DNA of 64,000 nt, from positions 1 to 64,000 of the forward strand of contig CAWBWO010000020.1 in the NCBI GenBank assembly GCA_963792445.1, given 5' to 3'. Both the position numbers and the translations under genes were made by a program. Shown one piece after another: positions 1 through 9,276 of the stretch (position 1 is its first letter; each line of letters opens with the position of its first letter). The stretch comes from Rummeliibacillus sp963792445. Its GTDB lineage: Bacteria > Bacillota > Bacilli > Bacillales_A > Planococcaceae. The notes under the pieces were generated by a model. The model was not told the origin of the DNA, ran no database searches, and was given only the letters and a program-made list of their open reading frames with translations.

Positions 1-109
1 CTTCAAAAGCTCGTTGTACTTGATAACCAGAGTTTGTCGGTGGTGCAGATGCGAGCCAAAACGGATTGGGTGATTCAATACCAGCTAAGTTAATTCGTAA
101 ATCTGCCAT
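1..109 (-). CDS. preA: NAD-dependent dihydropyrimidine dehydrogenase subunit PreA, N-terminal fragment
   Basis: Only the first 36 codons lie in the window; the gene runs off the left edge. The start reads MADLRINLAGIESPNPFWLA and continues SAPPTNSGYQ, which is characteristic of the FMN/Fe-S dihydroorotate-dehydrogenase-like PreA subunit. In the family, PreA works with the FAD subunit PreT to reduce uracil or thymine to the 5,6-dihydropyrimidine in the cytoplasm. It lies 20 bases downstream of preT on the same strand, after a GGGGG-containing ribosome binding site, so it should be the last gene of the pyrimidine operon. The catalytic domain is outside the window, so the call rests on the N-terminus and the context. 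Confidence 0.8.
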   Translation of the reverse strand, partial: MADLRINLAGIESPNPFWLASAPPTNSGYQVQRAFE

Positions 110-129
110 AATAGTCCCCCCTCAAGGAA

Positions 130-1474
130 TTACGCGATTTCGGATGTACTCTTAAATTGTTGGTGAATTGCATATGCACAATCTTTTCCTTGCTGTGCAG
201 CGGATACGACTGTTGCATCCCCATAACCATTGCCATATATGACATCACCACATGCAAACACTTTTGGATTAGAAGTTTGAAGTGTTTCTGGGTCTACTTC
301 AACTATTCCTCGTTGGGATTTTAGCCCAAACTGTTCGATCAGATCTACATGACGAGTTTGTCCGATTGCTCGAATAACTGCATCAACTTGAATAGTAAAA
401 GTTGAATTCTCTATTTCAATTAGTTTTGCTTTACCTTCTACTTCCTCACCTAATACCATATTTGCACATTCTAATGCGATGACATTGCCCAATTCATCAC
501 CGATAATTCGTTTTGGTAATTGCAAGCAAGCGGAATTCTACTCCCTCTTGCTTCGCAAAATCAAATTCAAATGGATATGCGGTCATTTCATTTTCTGTTC
601 GTCGATAAATAATTTGTACATTCGCTGCACCTAAACGAACCGAACAAGTCGCAGCATCAATCGCTGTATTCCCTGCTCCGATTACTGCAACACGTTTACC
701 GATAAAATCTTTTGTTAGTTCTTGTTTCGTACTTTTTACAAATTCGATGGCATCAAAGACTCCGTTTAAGTTTTCCCCTTCAATTCCTAAAAGAGGCACA
801 GTATTCATCCCAACAGCGAGTAACACTCGATCATAATTCGTTAGGAGTTCATCAACTGAAACATTGTCCCCTACTCGTTTACTTGTTTTAATTTCTACGC
901 CAAGTTTCTTCACTTCTTCTACTTCCCACTGTGCAATATGTTGTGGAAGTCGGAATGAAACAATGCCAAACTGATTTAAGCCGCCAGCCTCTGATTCTGC
1001 CTCATAAATCGTTACACTATATCCTAATCGACTTAATTCTCGTGCAGCAGATAAGCCTGCTGGACCACTACCGACAATCGCGATTTTTTTGCCATTAAGT
1101 GGAGCTGCTTCAAATAATGTAATATCATTTTCCCTTACCCAGTCCGTTGCATACCGCTGTAAGTCTCCGATTTTAATCGGTTTCTCTTCATGATTAAGAA
1201 CGCAAGCTCCTTCACAAAGTTCTTCAGTTGGACAAACGCGAGCACAACTAGCACCAACAGGATTTGCTTCTAAAATAACTTTTGCAGAGCCTTTTAAATT
1301 CCCTGAAGCAATTTTTTTAATAAAGCTAGGAACATTGATACTTGTAGGGCATGCTTTTATACACGGTGCATCATAGCAAAATAAACATCGGTTCGCCTCA
1401 AGAAGAGCAGCGTATTGCGTTAAACCGCCATAAGCTTCTTCAAAATTCTTCTCTAAAGAACTCAACTCTTTCAT
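130..1474 (-). pseudogene. preT: NAD-dependent dihydropyrimidine dehydrogenase subunit PreT (single frameshift)
   Basis: This is the FAD/NAD(P)H electron-input subunit of dihydropyrimidine dehydrogenase. The N-terminal half has the Fe-S cysteines typical of GltD-like proteins (CLFCYDAPCIKACPTSI near residues 31-47, then CARVCPTEELCEGAC), followed by a dinucleotide fold (VGSGPAGLSAARE) and a second one (AVIGAGNTAIDAA). The reading frame breaks near 510-525. One frame ends ...GVEFRLLAITKTNYR and the other resumes LPKRIIGDELGNVIALEC, which together make a normal family sequence. The C-terminal part keeps the ACGDV FAD motif. A one-base indel at LLA/LPKR explains the break. The start has an AGGGGG ribosome site. 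It sits 13 bases downstream of the dihydropyrimidinase gene and 20 upstream of preA. Confidence 0.85.
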
Positions 1475-1487
1475 GGAATACCCCCTG

Positions 1488-2906
1488 CTATTTTGTTGTG
1501 AATGATTTGTGCGTAACTGGTTTTTCTTCTTTTTTCACTTCACGTCGAATATATTTTCCACTTCCAAGTTTGCCAACGAATTCTTTGTCCCTAATCACAT
1601 ATTCACCACGGATTAATACACTCACTGGTTCACCTTTCACAGCAAGCCCTTCAAACGCATTATAATCGACATTCATATGATGCGATTCTGCAGAAATCAC
1701 TCGTTCAACATTTGGATCAAATAAAACAAGATCCGCATCTGAACCAATTGCAATCGTGCCTTTTTGTGGGAATAGACCAAATGTTTTCGCGGCACTTGTT
1801 GATATCATATCAACAAATTCATTTAGTGAAATTCTACCTTTTGCTACACCTTCAGAATATAGAACACTGAATCGATCTTCGATAAATGGTCCACCATTTG
1901 GGATTTTCGAGAAATCTTCTCGTCCTAATTGTTTTTTACCATTAAAGCTAAAGGAGCATTGATCTGAGCCAATCGTTTGGAGTTGTTTTGCTTTTAATGC
2001 ATTCCACAGTACTTCTTGGTGTTCTTTTGGGCGGAGCGGAGGAGACCATACATATTTTGCTCCTTCAAAGTTTGGTTTTTCTAAATAGGTTTGATCAAGA
2101 ACTAAATACGGAGGGCATGTTTCACCATAAACTTGATAGCCTTTTTCACGAGCTCGAATAATTTCATCTACCGCTTCTTTACAAGTTACATGGACAACAT
2201 AAAGTTTGGCGCCAGCTAAATTTGCCAGTTCGATGGCACGTTTTGTAGCTTCACCTTCTAATTGTGGAGGACGAGTTAGTGCATGGTAAATGGGTTCTGT
2301 ATGACCTGACTTTTTCGCTTCTTCAACTAATTCATCAATGACAGATCCATTTTCACAATGCACCATAACAATGGCGTCTTTTTCCTTTCCAACTTTAAAA
2401 GCTTGGAACAGTGTCCGGTCTGTTGCTTGGAATTCCTTTGCATAGGCCAAAAATACTTTGACAGAATTGATTCCTGCAACTTCTAATGCTTGTGGCAGTT
2501 GTGCTAATGTTTCTTCAGTTAAATCTGCAATCATTAAATGGAAACCGTAGTCAATCACTGCTTTATCCTTCGCTTTTTCATGCCATTTATCTACTGCATC
2601 TAGTAATAATTCTTCTCCTGTTGTTAAACAGAAGTCTAGAATCGTTGTCGTTCCACCAAATGCTGCAGCAATTGTGCCAGATTCCCAATCATCATCTGTT
2701 ACGGTATTGTTGAAGGGCATGTCTAAGTGAGTGTGAGGATCAATTCCACCAGGGAAAACGTATTTGCCTGTGGCATTGATGATTTCCGCTCCCTCTGCTC
2801 TTATCCCTTGTCCAATTTCTGTGATTTTTCCATCCTCAATTAATAAGTCTGCTTTGTACTGATCTGCTGCGGTTACAATCGTTCCACCTGTAATAATTTT
2901 TTTCAT
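1488..2906 (-). CDS. hydA: Dihydropyrimidinase / D-hydantoinase
   Basis: A 472-residue cyclic amidohydrolase that opens dihydrouracil or dihydrothymine to the N-carbamoyl-beta-amino acid. All binuclear metal ligands of the family are visible: H58 and H60 in DPHTHLD, the carboxylated lysine K150 in SVKVFLAYA, H183 in MVHCENG, a later His in VVHVTC, and the Asp in IGSDQCSF. Numbering matches the well-studied bacillar D-hydantoinases, which supports the start at 2906. That ATG follows an AAAGGGTGG ribosome site; a further in-frame upstream start would overlap the preceding gene. It lies 11 bases after the amidohydrolase gene, in one operon with preT and preA. This context makes dihydropyrimidines, rather than hydantoins, the natural substrate (inference). 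Confidence 0.93.
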   Translation of the reverse strand: MKKIITGGTIVTAADQYKADLLIEDGKITEIGQGIRAEGAEIINATGKYVFPGGIDPHTHLDMPFNNTVTDDDWESGTIAAAFGGTTTILDFCLTTGEELLLDAVDKWHEKAKDKAVIDYGFHLMIADLTEETLAQLPQALEVAGINSVKVFLAYAKEFQATDRTLFQAFKVGKEKDAIVMVHCENGSVIDELVEEAKKSGHTEPIYHALTRPPQLEGEATKRAIELANLAGAKLYVVHVTCKEAVDEIIRAREKGYQVYGETCPPYLVLDQTYLEKPNFEGAKYVWSPPLRPKEHQEVLWNALKAKQLQTIGSDQCSFSFNGKKQLGREDFSKIPNGGPFIEDRFSVLYSEGVAKGRISLNEFVDMISTSAAKTFGLFPQKGTIAIGSDADLVLFDPNVERVISAESHHMNVDYNAFEGLAVKGEPVSVLIRGEYVIRDKEFVGKLGSGKYIRREVKKEEKPVTHKSFTTK

Positions 2907-2917
2907 ACGACCACCCT

Positions 2918-4159
2918 TTACAATGTTTTCAATTCTTGTTTTGAAATACTTTTTTGTAAAGCAAGTACTGTACGCAATAAAACATTTGCCCCTTTTGCAC
3001 AATCTTCAATGCTTGTTAATTCTTCTTCGCAATGACTTTTACCATTGACACTTGGTACAAAAATCATAGCTGAAGGAATATAACTTGCCATAAATTGTGC
3101 ATCATGCCCTGCACCACTATACATACGTTTAGATGAATAGTTATATTCTTCACATGCATTTTGAATATGCTGGCAAATCGTCTCATCAAATTCTACCGTG
3201 TCGCGACTCCATAACTTTTCAAAAGAAACTTTACAGCCGTTTTCCTCCTGTGGTAAGCCAAATATAATCTCTTCCACTTCTTTAATTTTTGCAGGATCTT
3301 GATGACGAGCTTCCAATGTGAACACAACTTTATCAGGTATAACTGTATGAATATTTGGTGTTACATTAACGCGTCCCATTGTAAATACTAAAGCATCATC
3401 AATTTTACTTAGTTCTCTTCGCATAGCAGAAATAAGATCTGTTGCTAAGAAAAATGGATCTTTTCGTAATTTCATTGGAGTTGTTCCTGCATGATTGGAC
3501 TCACCTGTAATCGTGATTTCATAACATACCATGCCAAGAACGCCTTCAACAACACCAATCTCTAGTTTTTCACTTTCTAGAACTGGCCCTTGTTCGATAT
3601 GCAATTCTAAATAAGCTGATGCCTGTTTTAGTCGATTTGCTTTATCTCCAACAAAGCCACTTGCCTCCAGTGCCTCTTTAAATGTCACGCCATTTTTATC
3701 CGTTGACTGTAACATTTTTTCTTTTTCGAATTTGTTGGCTAAAACACCTGAGCTCATCATGGCAGGATCAAATCGTGCGCCTTCTTCATTTGTGAAATTC
3801 ATCACAACAATTGGTGCTATCTGCTCTTCTTTGTGATCAATCAATGTTTTCACCACTTCAAGTCCCGTTAAAACGCCTAATACCCCATCAAACCGTCCGC
3901 CTTTTTCTACCGAATCAAGATGTGAACCTATCACAATTGGAGGGATGTCCTTTTTCCCTGCAAGAGTGGCATACATATTCCCCATATCGTCCCATACAAC
4001 ATCTAACCCTAATTCTTCACAACAATTTTTGAAATAATTTCTTACCTCAATGTCCTCTTGCGAAAAACAAAGTCTTGTTACGCCATTATTAGGAGTACTA
4101 CCAAACGAACTAAACTCATTAACTGTACCTTCAAGTCTACTTTTGTCACATGTGTACAT
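2918..4159 (-). CDS. M20-family N-carbamoyl amidohydrolase (beta-ureidopropionase / allantoate amidohydrolase type)
   Basis: A 413-residue zinc amidohydrolase of the AllC/HyuC/ureidopropionase group. Visible signatures are GSHLDSVEKGGRFDG (metal ligands H80 and D91), the double glutamate at 125-126 in FTNEEGARF, ELHIEQGP, and GAGHDAQFM near the C-terminus. Family members hydrolyse N-carbamoyl amino acids or allantoate, releasing ammonia and CO2. Because it is the first gene of an operon with dihydropyrimidinase and PreT/PreA, cleavage of N-carbamoyl-beta-alanine to beta-alanine is the likely role. Allantoate amidohydrolase is the main alternative, but no other purine catabolic gene is present here. 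An AAAGGGG ribosome site precedes the ATG, and a strong promoter lies 80-110 bases upstream. Confidence 0.85.
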   Translation of the reverse strand: MYTCDKSRLEGTVNEFSSFGSTPNNGVTRLCFSQEDIEVRNYFKNCCEELGLDVVWDDMGNMYATLAGKKDIPPIVIGSHLDSVEKGGRFDGVLGVLTGLEVVKTLIDHKEEQIAPIVVMNFTNEEGARFDPAMMSSGVLANKFEKEKMLQSTDKNGVTFKEALEASGFVGDKANRLKQASAYLELHIEQGPVLESEKLEIGVVEGVLGMVCYEITITGESNHAGTTPMKLRKDPFFLATDLISAMRRELSKIDDALVFTMGRVNVTPNIHTVIPDKVVFTLEARHQDPAKIKEVEEIIFGLPQEENGCKVSFEKLWSRDTVEFDETICQHIQNACEEYNYSSKRMYSGAGHDAQFMASYIPSAMIFVPSVNGKSHCEEELTSIEDCAKGANVLLRTVLALQKSISKQELKTL

Positions 4160-4236
4160 GAGATGACCCCTTTCGTTTTTTTAATTCCCTAATAAGCTAA
4201 CTCATAGATGTATGAATTTTTAGAAAATTTAGTATG

Positions 4237-4266
4237 ATTATAAATTGGAAAATAGTAAATTGTCAA
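4237..4266 (-). promoter_or_regulatory. Near-consensus sigma-A promoter of the pyrimidine-degradation operon
   Basis: On the minus strand a perfect TTGACA (4266 to 4261) is followed after 18 bases by a perfect TATAAT (4242 to 4237). It lies between the pucR stop and the amidohydrolase start and points into the amidohydrolase-hydA-preT-preA operon. So perfect a core promoter would normally need repression or an unfavourable spacer to be regulated; PucR is the obvious candidate regulator (inference). Confidence 0.7.
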
Positions 4267-4313
4267 TCTATTTCGAGTATAAAAATAAATGATAGAGATT
4301 CATGTACCTCACA

Positions 4314-5888
4314 TTAATTTGCCCCTTCAATCAGCGTATTGGCAAGTAGCATAAATTCAAGTGTAATTCGATTATGGCCTGTCATAAAGTCTTTGCCAAG
4401 CAGTGATTCCAATTTTTTCAAGCGATGATATAGTGTTTGACGAACGATAAAGAGTTGATTTGCTGTTTCTTGTTTTGAACCATTTGTCTGTAAATAGACT
4501 TTTAATGTTTCCATGAGACGTCCGTTATGCTGTTTGTCATACGTTATGATTGGTAGTAAATAATCATTTACTACCTCTTGTAAATTCTCATGCATTTGTA
4601 GCTTATAAATTAAATGGAATAGATGTAAATCATCATAGAAATAGGAGTTTGGATGGACTTTCTGGCAAATATATAAAGTATCTAACGCAGTTTGGTAGCT
4701 TTTTGGCATTTCAGCAATGCATGTAACAATTTTACCAATTGCAAATTGATAGCCTTCTTTTTCTTGTTTACAGTAAAATTCAGAAGTTTTTAGTCTGTTG
4801 ATTATTTTATTTAAATAGGTTCTCGTTGTTTTTGAGCTTTGCTTATTTAATAAAACAAATACAATATCGTTTTTCCGTTCAAATAAAAATGGTACAAAGC
4901 CATTCCGTTCAAATAAGTTCCGATAATATAGTTTGCTATATACTTCATGTTCATGTGATTTTTGGTTTGTTTGAGGAGATGATAAGATAAATACAGCCCC
5001 ACCATTATTTTCATATTTTGAATGATGTGCATGTACATATTTATAGATTTCTTCCTTCGATAGCCTTCCATCTACCCATTGAGATAAGATTTCTACATCT
5101 TCTAAATCTCTTTTTTCTTTTATATAAAATTCTCGCATTAATAATTGGGCAATTGAAGTCGCTGTACGGTCAATGATCAACATTTCGAATTCAGTAAAAA
5201 TACCATCTTCTTTATAGATCGCCATATCTGCATAATGCTGGTCAAAAAGAAAAATTGGGTATTTCTTTACTTTTGGATGTTCATCTTGTTTAAGCAAATT
5301 TAAAAAAAATTGGCGTTTTTGGACAATCATATTCGGATAGAAAAATGGTTCACGTCCTTGTACATTTAACACGATTTGACTATTCAGATGTTGATACATG
5401 TTTTTAAGTATGCCATCTATGTTTTGATCACTTAGTGCATTCTTATTCAATTGTTGTGAATATGCTTCAAGCGTGGAAATCATTAAATATTGATGATTCA
5501 TAATGCGACTATGTAAGTCTTGTGTGATACTAACAAAAGATACGACTTCATGAAAAACGATGATTGGAAAACAATGTTCATTAGCTAATGCAATCACTTC
5601 TTCTGGAATTGATTGAATATAATTCCCATATTCAATACATAATCCAGCACAATTCACGTTAATAAGTGAGTTCACAAATTCTATAAAATGTGGAGTACTT
5701 TCTCTCAAACTAATTCCTGTAGTAAGAATGAGTTCATGCCCTGCTAGTAAGTTTTCTATTTGGACAATCTCTACCACATGAACCCATTTAAACATTTTAT
5801 GTAATCCTCTTTCTCCTGCGATTACTTCAGCACTTTTAAAATGTGGACTTTGCATAACATCTTTCACTTGCATTGTATAAAGGTTCAT
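4314..5888 (-). CDS. pucR: PucR-family transcriptional regulator
   Basis: A 524-residue regulator. Residues about 1-125 match the PucR N-terminal domain (VKDVMQSPHF, ELILTTGISLRE). The C-terminus carries the PucR/CdaR-type helix-turn-helix (NGSKQETANQLFIVRQTLYH followed by RLKKLESLLG). The ATG at 5888 is chosen because TTGGGGGATTAC precedes it; an earlier in-frame ATG lacks a site. It is divergent from the permease gene and directly upstream of the pyrimidine operon on the same strand. PucR of Bacillus subtilis controls purine catabolism. Here the neighbours indicate control of pyrimidine or beta-alanine use, which is inferred from position only. Confidence 0.85.
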   Translation of the reverse strand: MNLYTMQVKDVMQSPHFKSAEVIAGERGLHKMFKWVHVVEIVQIENLLAGHELILTTGISLRESTPHFIEFVNSLINVNCAGLCIEYGNYIQSIPEEVIALANEHCFPIIVFHEVVSFVSITQDLHSRIMNHQYLMISTLEAYSQQLNKNALSDQNIDGILKNMYQHLNSQIVLNVQGREPFFYPNMIVQKRQFFLNLLKQDEHPKVKKYPIFLFDQHYADMAIYKEDGIFTEFEMLIIDRTATSIAQLLMREFYIKEKRDLEDVEILSQWVDGRLSKEEIYKYVHAHHSKYENNGGAVFILSSPQTNQKSHEHEVYSKLYYRNLFERNGFVPFLFERKNDIVFVLLNKQSSKTTRTYLNKIINRLKTSEFYCKQEKEGYQFAIGKIVTCIAEMPKSYQTALDTLYICQKVHPNSYFYDDLHLFHLIYKLQMHENLQEVVNDYLLPIITYDKQHNGRLMETLKVYLQTNGSKQETANQLFIVRQTLYHRLKKLESLLGKDFMTGHNRITLEFMLLANTLIEGAN

Positions 5889-6115
5889 TTGTAATCCCCC
5901 AATCGCTTTCATACTTATTAAGCAAAAAACTATCAATGAAATTACTATTCTTCTAAAAAAATCTTCTTTTTTCTATTTTATACTATTTTCTCGCTTTTTA
6001 CGATTTGTAAAACGTTTCAATTTTTTATTTAACATTACGTCTATTTTAGATGGCTATATAAAATTGATAGACTGGAATTGAACAATAATACCAAAAACAG
6101 TAAGAGGTGAGTACA

Positions 6116-7531
6116 ATGCAAGAACAAAATCAATTACAAAAAGGGTTAAAGAAACGGCATATGACAATGATTGCGATTGCTGGTGTGATTGGTGCAGGTC
6201 TATTTATGGGGAGTGGATCTGTTATTCACCTCGCGGGGCCTGGTGCAATTTTGTCTTATCTGTTCGCAGGTTTAATCGTTGTTTTAGTCATGCGTATGCT
6301 TGGTGAAATGGCTTCAGTTAATCCTACGAGTGGCTCTTTTGCTCACTATGCTCACCAAGCAATAGGACCGTGGGCTGGATTTATGATTGGTTGGTTGTAC
6401 TGGTTTTTCTGGGTTATTGCGATTGCACTTGAAGCAACAGCTGCAGCAGCCATTATTCAATATTGGTATGATGGCATTCCACTGTGGTTAGTTAGCCTAT
6501 TCTTAACTGTTGCTTTAACTGCTACTAATATTCTATCCGTAAAAGCATTTGGCGAATTTGAGTATTGGTTTTCACTCATTAAAGTTGTAAGTATTATTGT
6601 CTTTTTAGGACTTGGAGCAGCATTGATTCTCGGCATTGTACCTAATTTTGAATCAGTTGGTATGACAAACTTAGTTGGCCAAGGTGGATTTTTGCCTAAT
6701 GGATTTGGTGCGGTATTAATGGGAATTGTCATAGTCATTTTCTCATTCATGGGGACAGAAATCGTGGCTATTGCTGCAGGTGAATCAGAACAACCTCACG
6801 CAGCAGTTAGGCAGGCGACAAACTCGATCACATGGCGAATTTTACTTTTCTATGTTGGTTCTATCGCAGTAGTTGTTACACTTCTCCCATGGCATTCATC
6901 TAGCATCTTAACGAGTCCTTATGTTGCAGTTCTCGATTATATTGGAATTCCTGCAGCAGCACAAATTATGAATTTTGTTGTTTTAACGGCCGTATTATCT
7001 TGTTTAAATTCGGCTCTTTATGCAACATCTCGAATGGTGTTCTCTTTGGCACAAAAAGGAGAAGCGCCGAAATCATTTTTGAAACTAAACAAACGAGGTG
7101 CTCCTGTTAATGCCATTTTAGCGGCTACCTTTTTTTCTTACATCGCCGTTATTATGAATTATGTTTCACCTGATAAAGTATTTTTGTTTTTAGTTAATTC
7201 ATGTAGTGCTATTACATTGATTTTATATTTAATAATCTCAGTCTCACAACTACGGATGCGCCGTAAGATTGAGAGGGAAAACCCAGAATTATTAACTGTA
7301 AAGATGTGGCTATTCCCCTATTTAACTTATTTTACGATTTTAGCAACAACAGGTCTTTTAATCGCCATGTTTTTCATCAATTCAATGCGATCACAGATCC
7401 TGTTTACTTGTGTCATAGTATTCGCTGTGTTCATTGCGTATTTATTGACGCAACGTAAAGGCAATGTAGTATCGGAAGAAAATAATCCGATTTTTGAAAA
7501 TGAAAAACTTGATGTGACTAAATCAAATTAA
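6116..7531 (+). CDS. Amino acid permease (APC superfamily, AAT/GabP type)
   Basis: A 471-residue transporter with about twelve hydrophobic segments. The first carries the substrate-binding glycine motif GVIGAGLFMGSG, and LGEMASVNPTSGSFAHYA follows, both typical of amino-acid/GABA permeases (AAT family). The ATG at 6116 is preferred over a GTG nine bases earlier because AGAGGTGAG sits just upstream of it. It is divergent from pucR and is followed 20 bases later by the semialdehyde dehydrogenase. A beta-alanine or GABA-like substrate is therefore plausible, though specificity cannot be read from the sequence. Upstream (about 6010-6028) is an imperfect palindrome TTGTAAAACGTTTCAA that might be an operator. 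Confidence 0.85.
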   Translation: MQEQNQLQKGLKKRHMTMIAIAGVIGAGLFMGSGSVIHLAGPGAILSYLFAGLIVVLVMRMLGEMASVNPTSGSFAHYAHQAIGPWAGFMIGWLYWFFWVIAIALEATAAAAIIQYWYDGIPLWLVSLFLTVALTATNILSVKAFGEFEYWFSLIKVVSIIVFLGLGAALILGIVPNFESVGMTNLVGQGGFLPNGFGAVLMGIVIVIFSFMGTEIVAIAAGESEQPHAAVRQATNSITWRILLFYVGSIAVVVTLLPWHSSSILTSPYVAVLDYIGIPAAAQIMNFVVLTAVLSCLNSALYATSRMVFSLAQKGEAPKSFLKLNKRGAPVNAILAATFFSYIAVIMNYVSPDKVFLFLVNSCSAITLILYLIISVSQLRMRRKIERENPELLTVKMWLFPYLTYFTILATTGLLIAMFFINSMRSQILFTCVIVFAVFIAYLLTQRKGNVVSEENNPIFENEKLDVTKSN

Positions 7532-7551
7532 AAGGAAGAGGTGCATTATTT

Positions 7552-9084
7552 ATGACAGTAGAACAAAAGGTAAAAACATTAGCTCATTTTATTAATGGTG
7601 AATGGTAGCTGGTAAAAGTGGTCGTTATGCAGAGGTTTTTAATCCATCAACAGGAGAAGTAATTGCTAAGGTGCCACTTGCATCAAAAGAAGAAGTACAA
7701 GATACGATTGAAATTGCCAAAAAAGCTTTCCCTAGCTTGGAAAAATACTTCAATTGGTAAACGCACAGAAATTGTTCACCGTTTCCGCCAATTATTAGTG
7801 GAACGTCAAGAAGAACTAATTGATATCATTTGTGAAGAAAGTGGTAAAACAAGAGAAGATGCTAAAGGTGAAATTGTCCGCGGAATTGAGTCCGTTGATA
7901 TGGCAATTGCTGCACCACAAATGTTAAAAGGGGAATATTCCGTAAACGTTGGCGGTAATATTAATGCATTTTCTACAAAATCACCGCTTGGCGTTGTTGC
8001 ATGTATTGCTCCATTTAACTTCCCTATTATGGTTCCGCTTGCCATTACAAGTATGGCTGTTGCAGTTGGTAATGCGGTCATCTTAAAACCATCTGAACGT
8101 GTACCAATGTCTGCACTTTTTATGAGTAAACTTTGGAAAGAAGCGGGTCTTCCAGATGGCATTTGGTCAGTAATTAATGGTGATAAAGATGCAGTCAATG
8201 AGCTATTAGAAAATGAAACAATTCAAGCGATTTCATTTGTTGGTTCTACCCCAGTTGCTGAGTATATCTACCAAACTGGTACAAAACACAATAAGCGCGT
8301 TGCTGCATTTGGTGGAGGTAAAAACTTCATGATCGTTATGCCAGATGCCAATCTTGAACAAACAGCAAATGCTTTCCTTGGTGCAGCTTATGGTGCAGCA
8401 TCACAACGTTGTATGGCGATTTCTGGTGCAATCGCAGTTGGTAAAGAAACAGAGCAAAAATTCATCGCAATATTAAAAGAAAAAATCGCGAATTTAAAAG
8501 TTGGTCCATATACAGATCCTGAAGTAGATTTTGGACCAGTTATTACAAAGCAGTCAAAAGAAAATATCATCAAACATATTGACTTTGCTCTTGAAGAAGG
8601 CGCGAAATTAGAAATCGATGGTCGAAACCCTTCTATTTGTGAAACATCAAATGGATTCTATTTAGGACCAACTTTACTTTCTGATATCACTGAAGATATG
8701 ACCATTTTCAAAGAAGAAGTATTTGGTCCAGCACGAATTGTTGTTGGTGCAGATACATTACAACAAGCAATTGATCTAATTAATAATCACGAACTTGGCA
8801 ATGGCGTAACAATCTTCACAAATAGCGGATCAGCAGCTCGCAAATTTGAAGATGAAATTGAAGTAGGTATGGTTGGTGTGAATGTTCCTATTCCAATTCC
8901 AGTTGGCTATCATAACTTCGGTGGCTGGAAGCGCTCAAAATTTGGAGAAGGCCACATGTTCGGACCAGACCAAGCACGTTTCTTCACAAAAGCAAAAACC
9001 ATCTCCGAAAGATGGCCTGAAGATACAGAAGATACAACAACATCATTTGCTTTTCCAAGTAATGATGAAGTAAAGCCGAATTAA
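7552..9084 (+). pseudogene. mmsA: Methylmalonate/malonate-semialdehyde dehydrogenase (CoA-acylating), two N-terminal frameshifts
   Basis: CoA-dependent aldehyde dehydrogenase that would turn malonate semialdehyde into acetyl-CoA, CO2 and NADH. The catalytic cysteine lies in GAASQRCMAISGA. The usual glutamate position is Asn in AAFGGGKNFMIV, the hallmark of the MmsA/IolA subgroup. Translation from the ATG at 7552 (AAGGAAGAGG ribosome site) reads FINGEW and then hits TAG. A one-base loss near 7606 restores VAGKSGRYAEVFNPSTGEV, and a one-base gain near 7736 restores FPSWKNTSIGKRTE. From about 7740 the frame is intact to the stop. Full length would be about 510 residues. Two indels 130 bases apart in otherwise perfect coding sequence suggest assembly errors. 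Confidence 0.88.
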
Positions 9085-9125
9085 TCCTAGAATTGACTAA
9101 TCGATTCAATATGAATTTTAAGAAG

Positions 9126-9199
9126 TGGAATTGAGCTGCTATTCCTGCATGGAAAGCGAGATAGGTGAGACCCTCGCTGAAAGCGTAGCTTATTCCACT
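9126..9199. repeat. GTGGAAT/ATTCCAC-bounded intergenic repeat, copy 1 (internally deleted)
   Basis: Starts GTGGAATT and ends ATTCCAC. The interior has GGAAAGCGAG, AGGTGAGACC and GAAAGCGTAG, the same vocabulary as the repeats at 18959-19025 and 28840-28912. It looks like a shortened copy of the dispersed palindromic repeat common in intergenic regions of bacilli (recalled, not searched). It lies between the dehydrogenase and the aminotransferase genes. Confidence 0.6.
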
Positions 9200-9276
9200 C
9201 TTATTAATAATAATAATTATCTTGCTTTGTGAGATAACGAGATTCATAAATCAAATAAATAAAGGAGTGAAGAAAT

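Noticed and set aside
2907..3002. A longer dihydropyrimidinase with 32 extra N-terminal residues
   Set aside because: It would overlap the upstream amidohydrolase gene, has no family similarity, and the ATG at 2906 has a good ribosome site and gives canonical active-site numbering.
6010..6028. CcpA cre site upstream of the permease (TTGTAAAACGTTTCAA)
   Set aside because: The half-sites are shifted by one base from the cre consensus and miss key positions; mentioned only as a weak palindrome.
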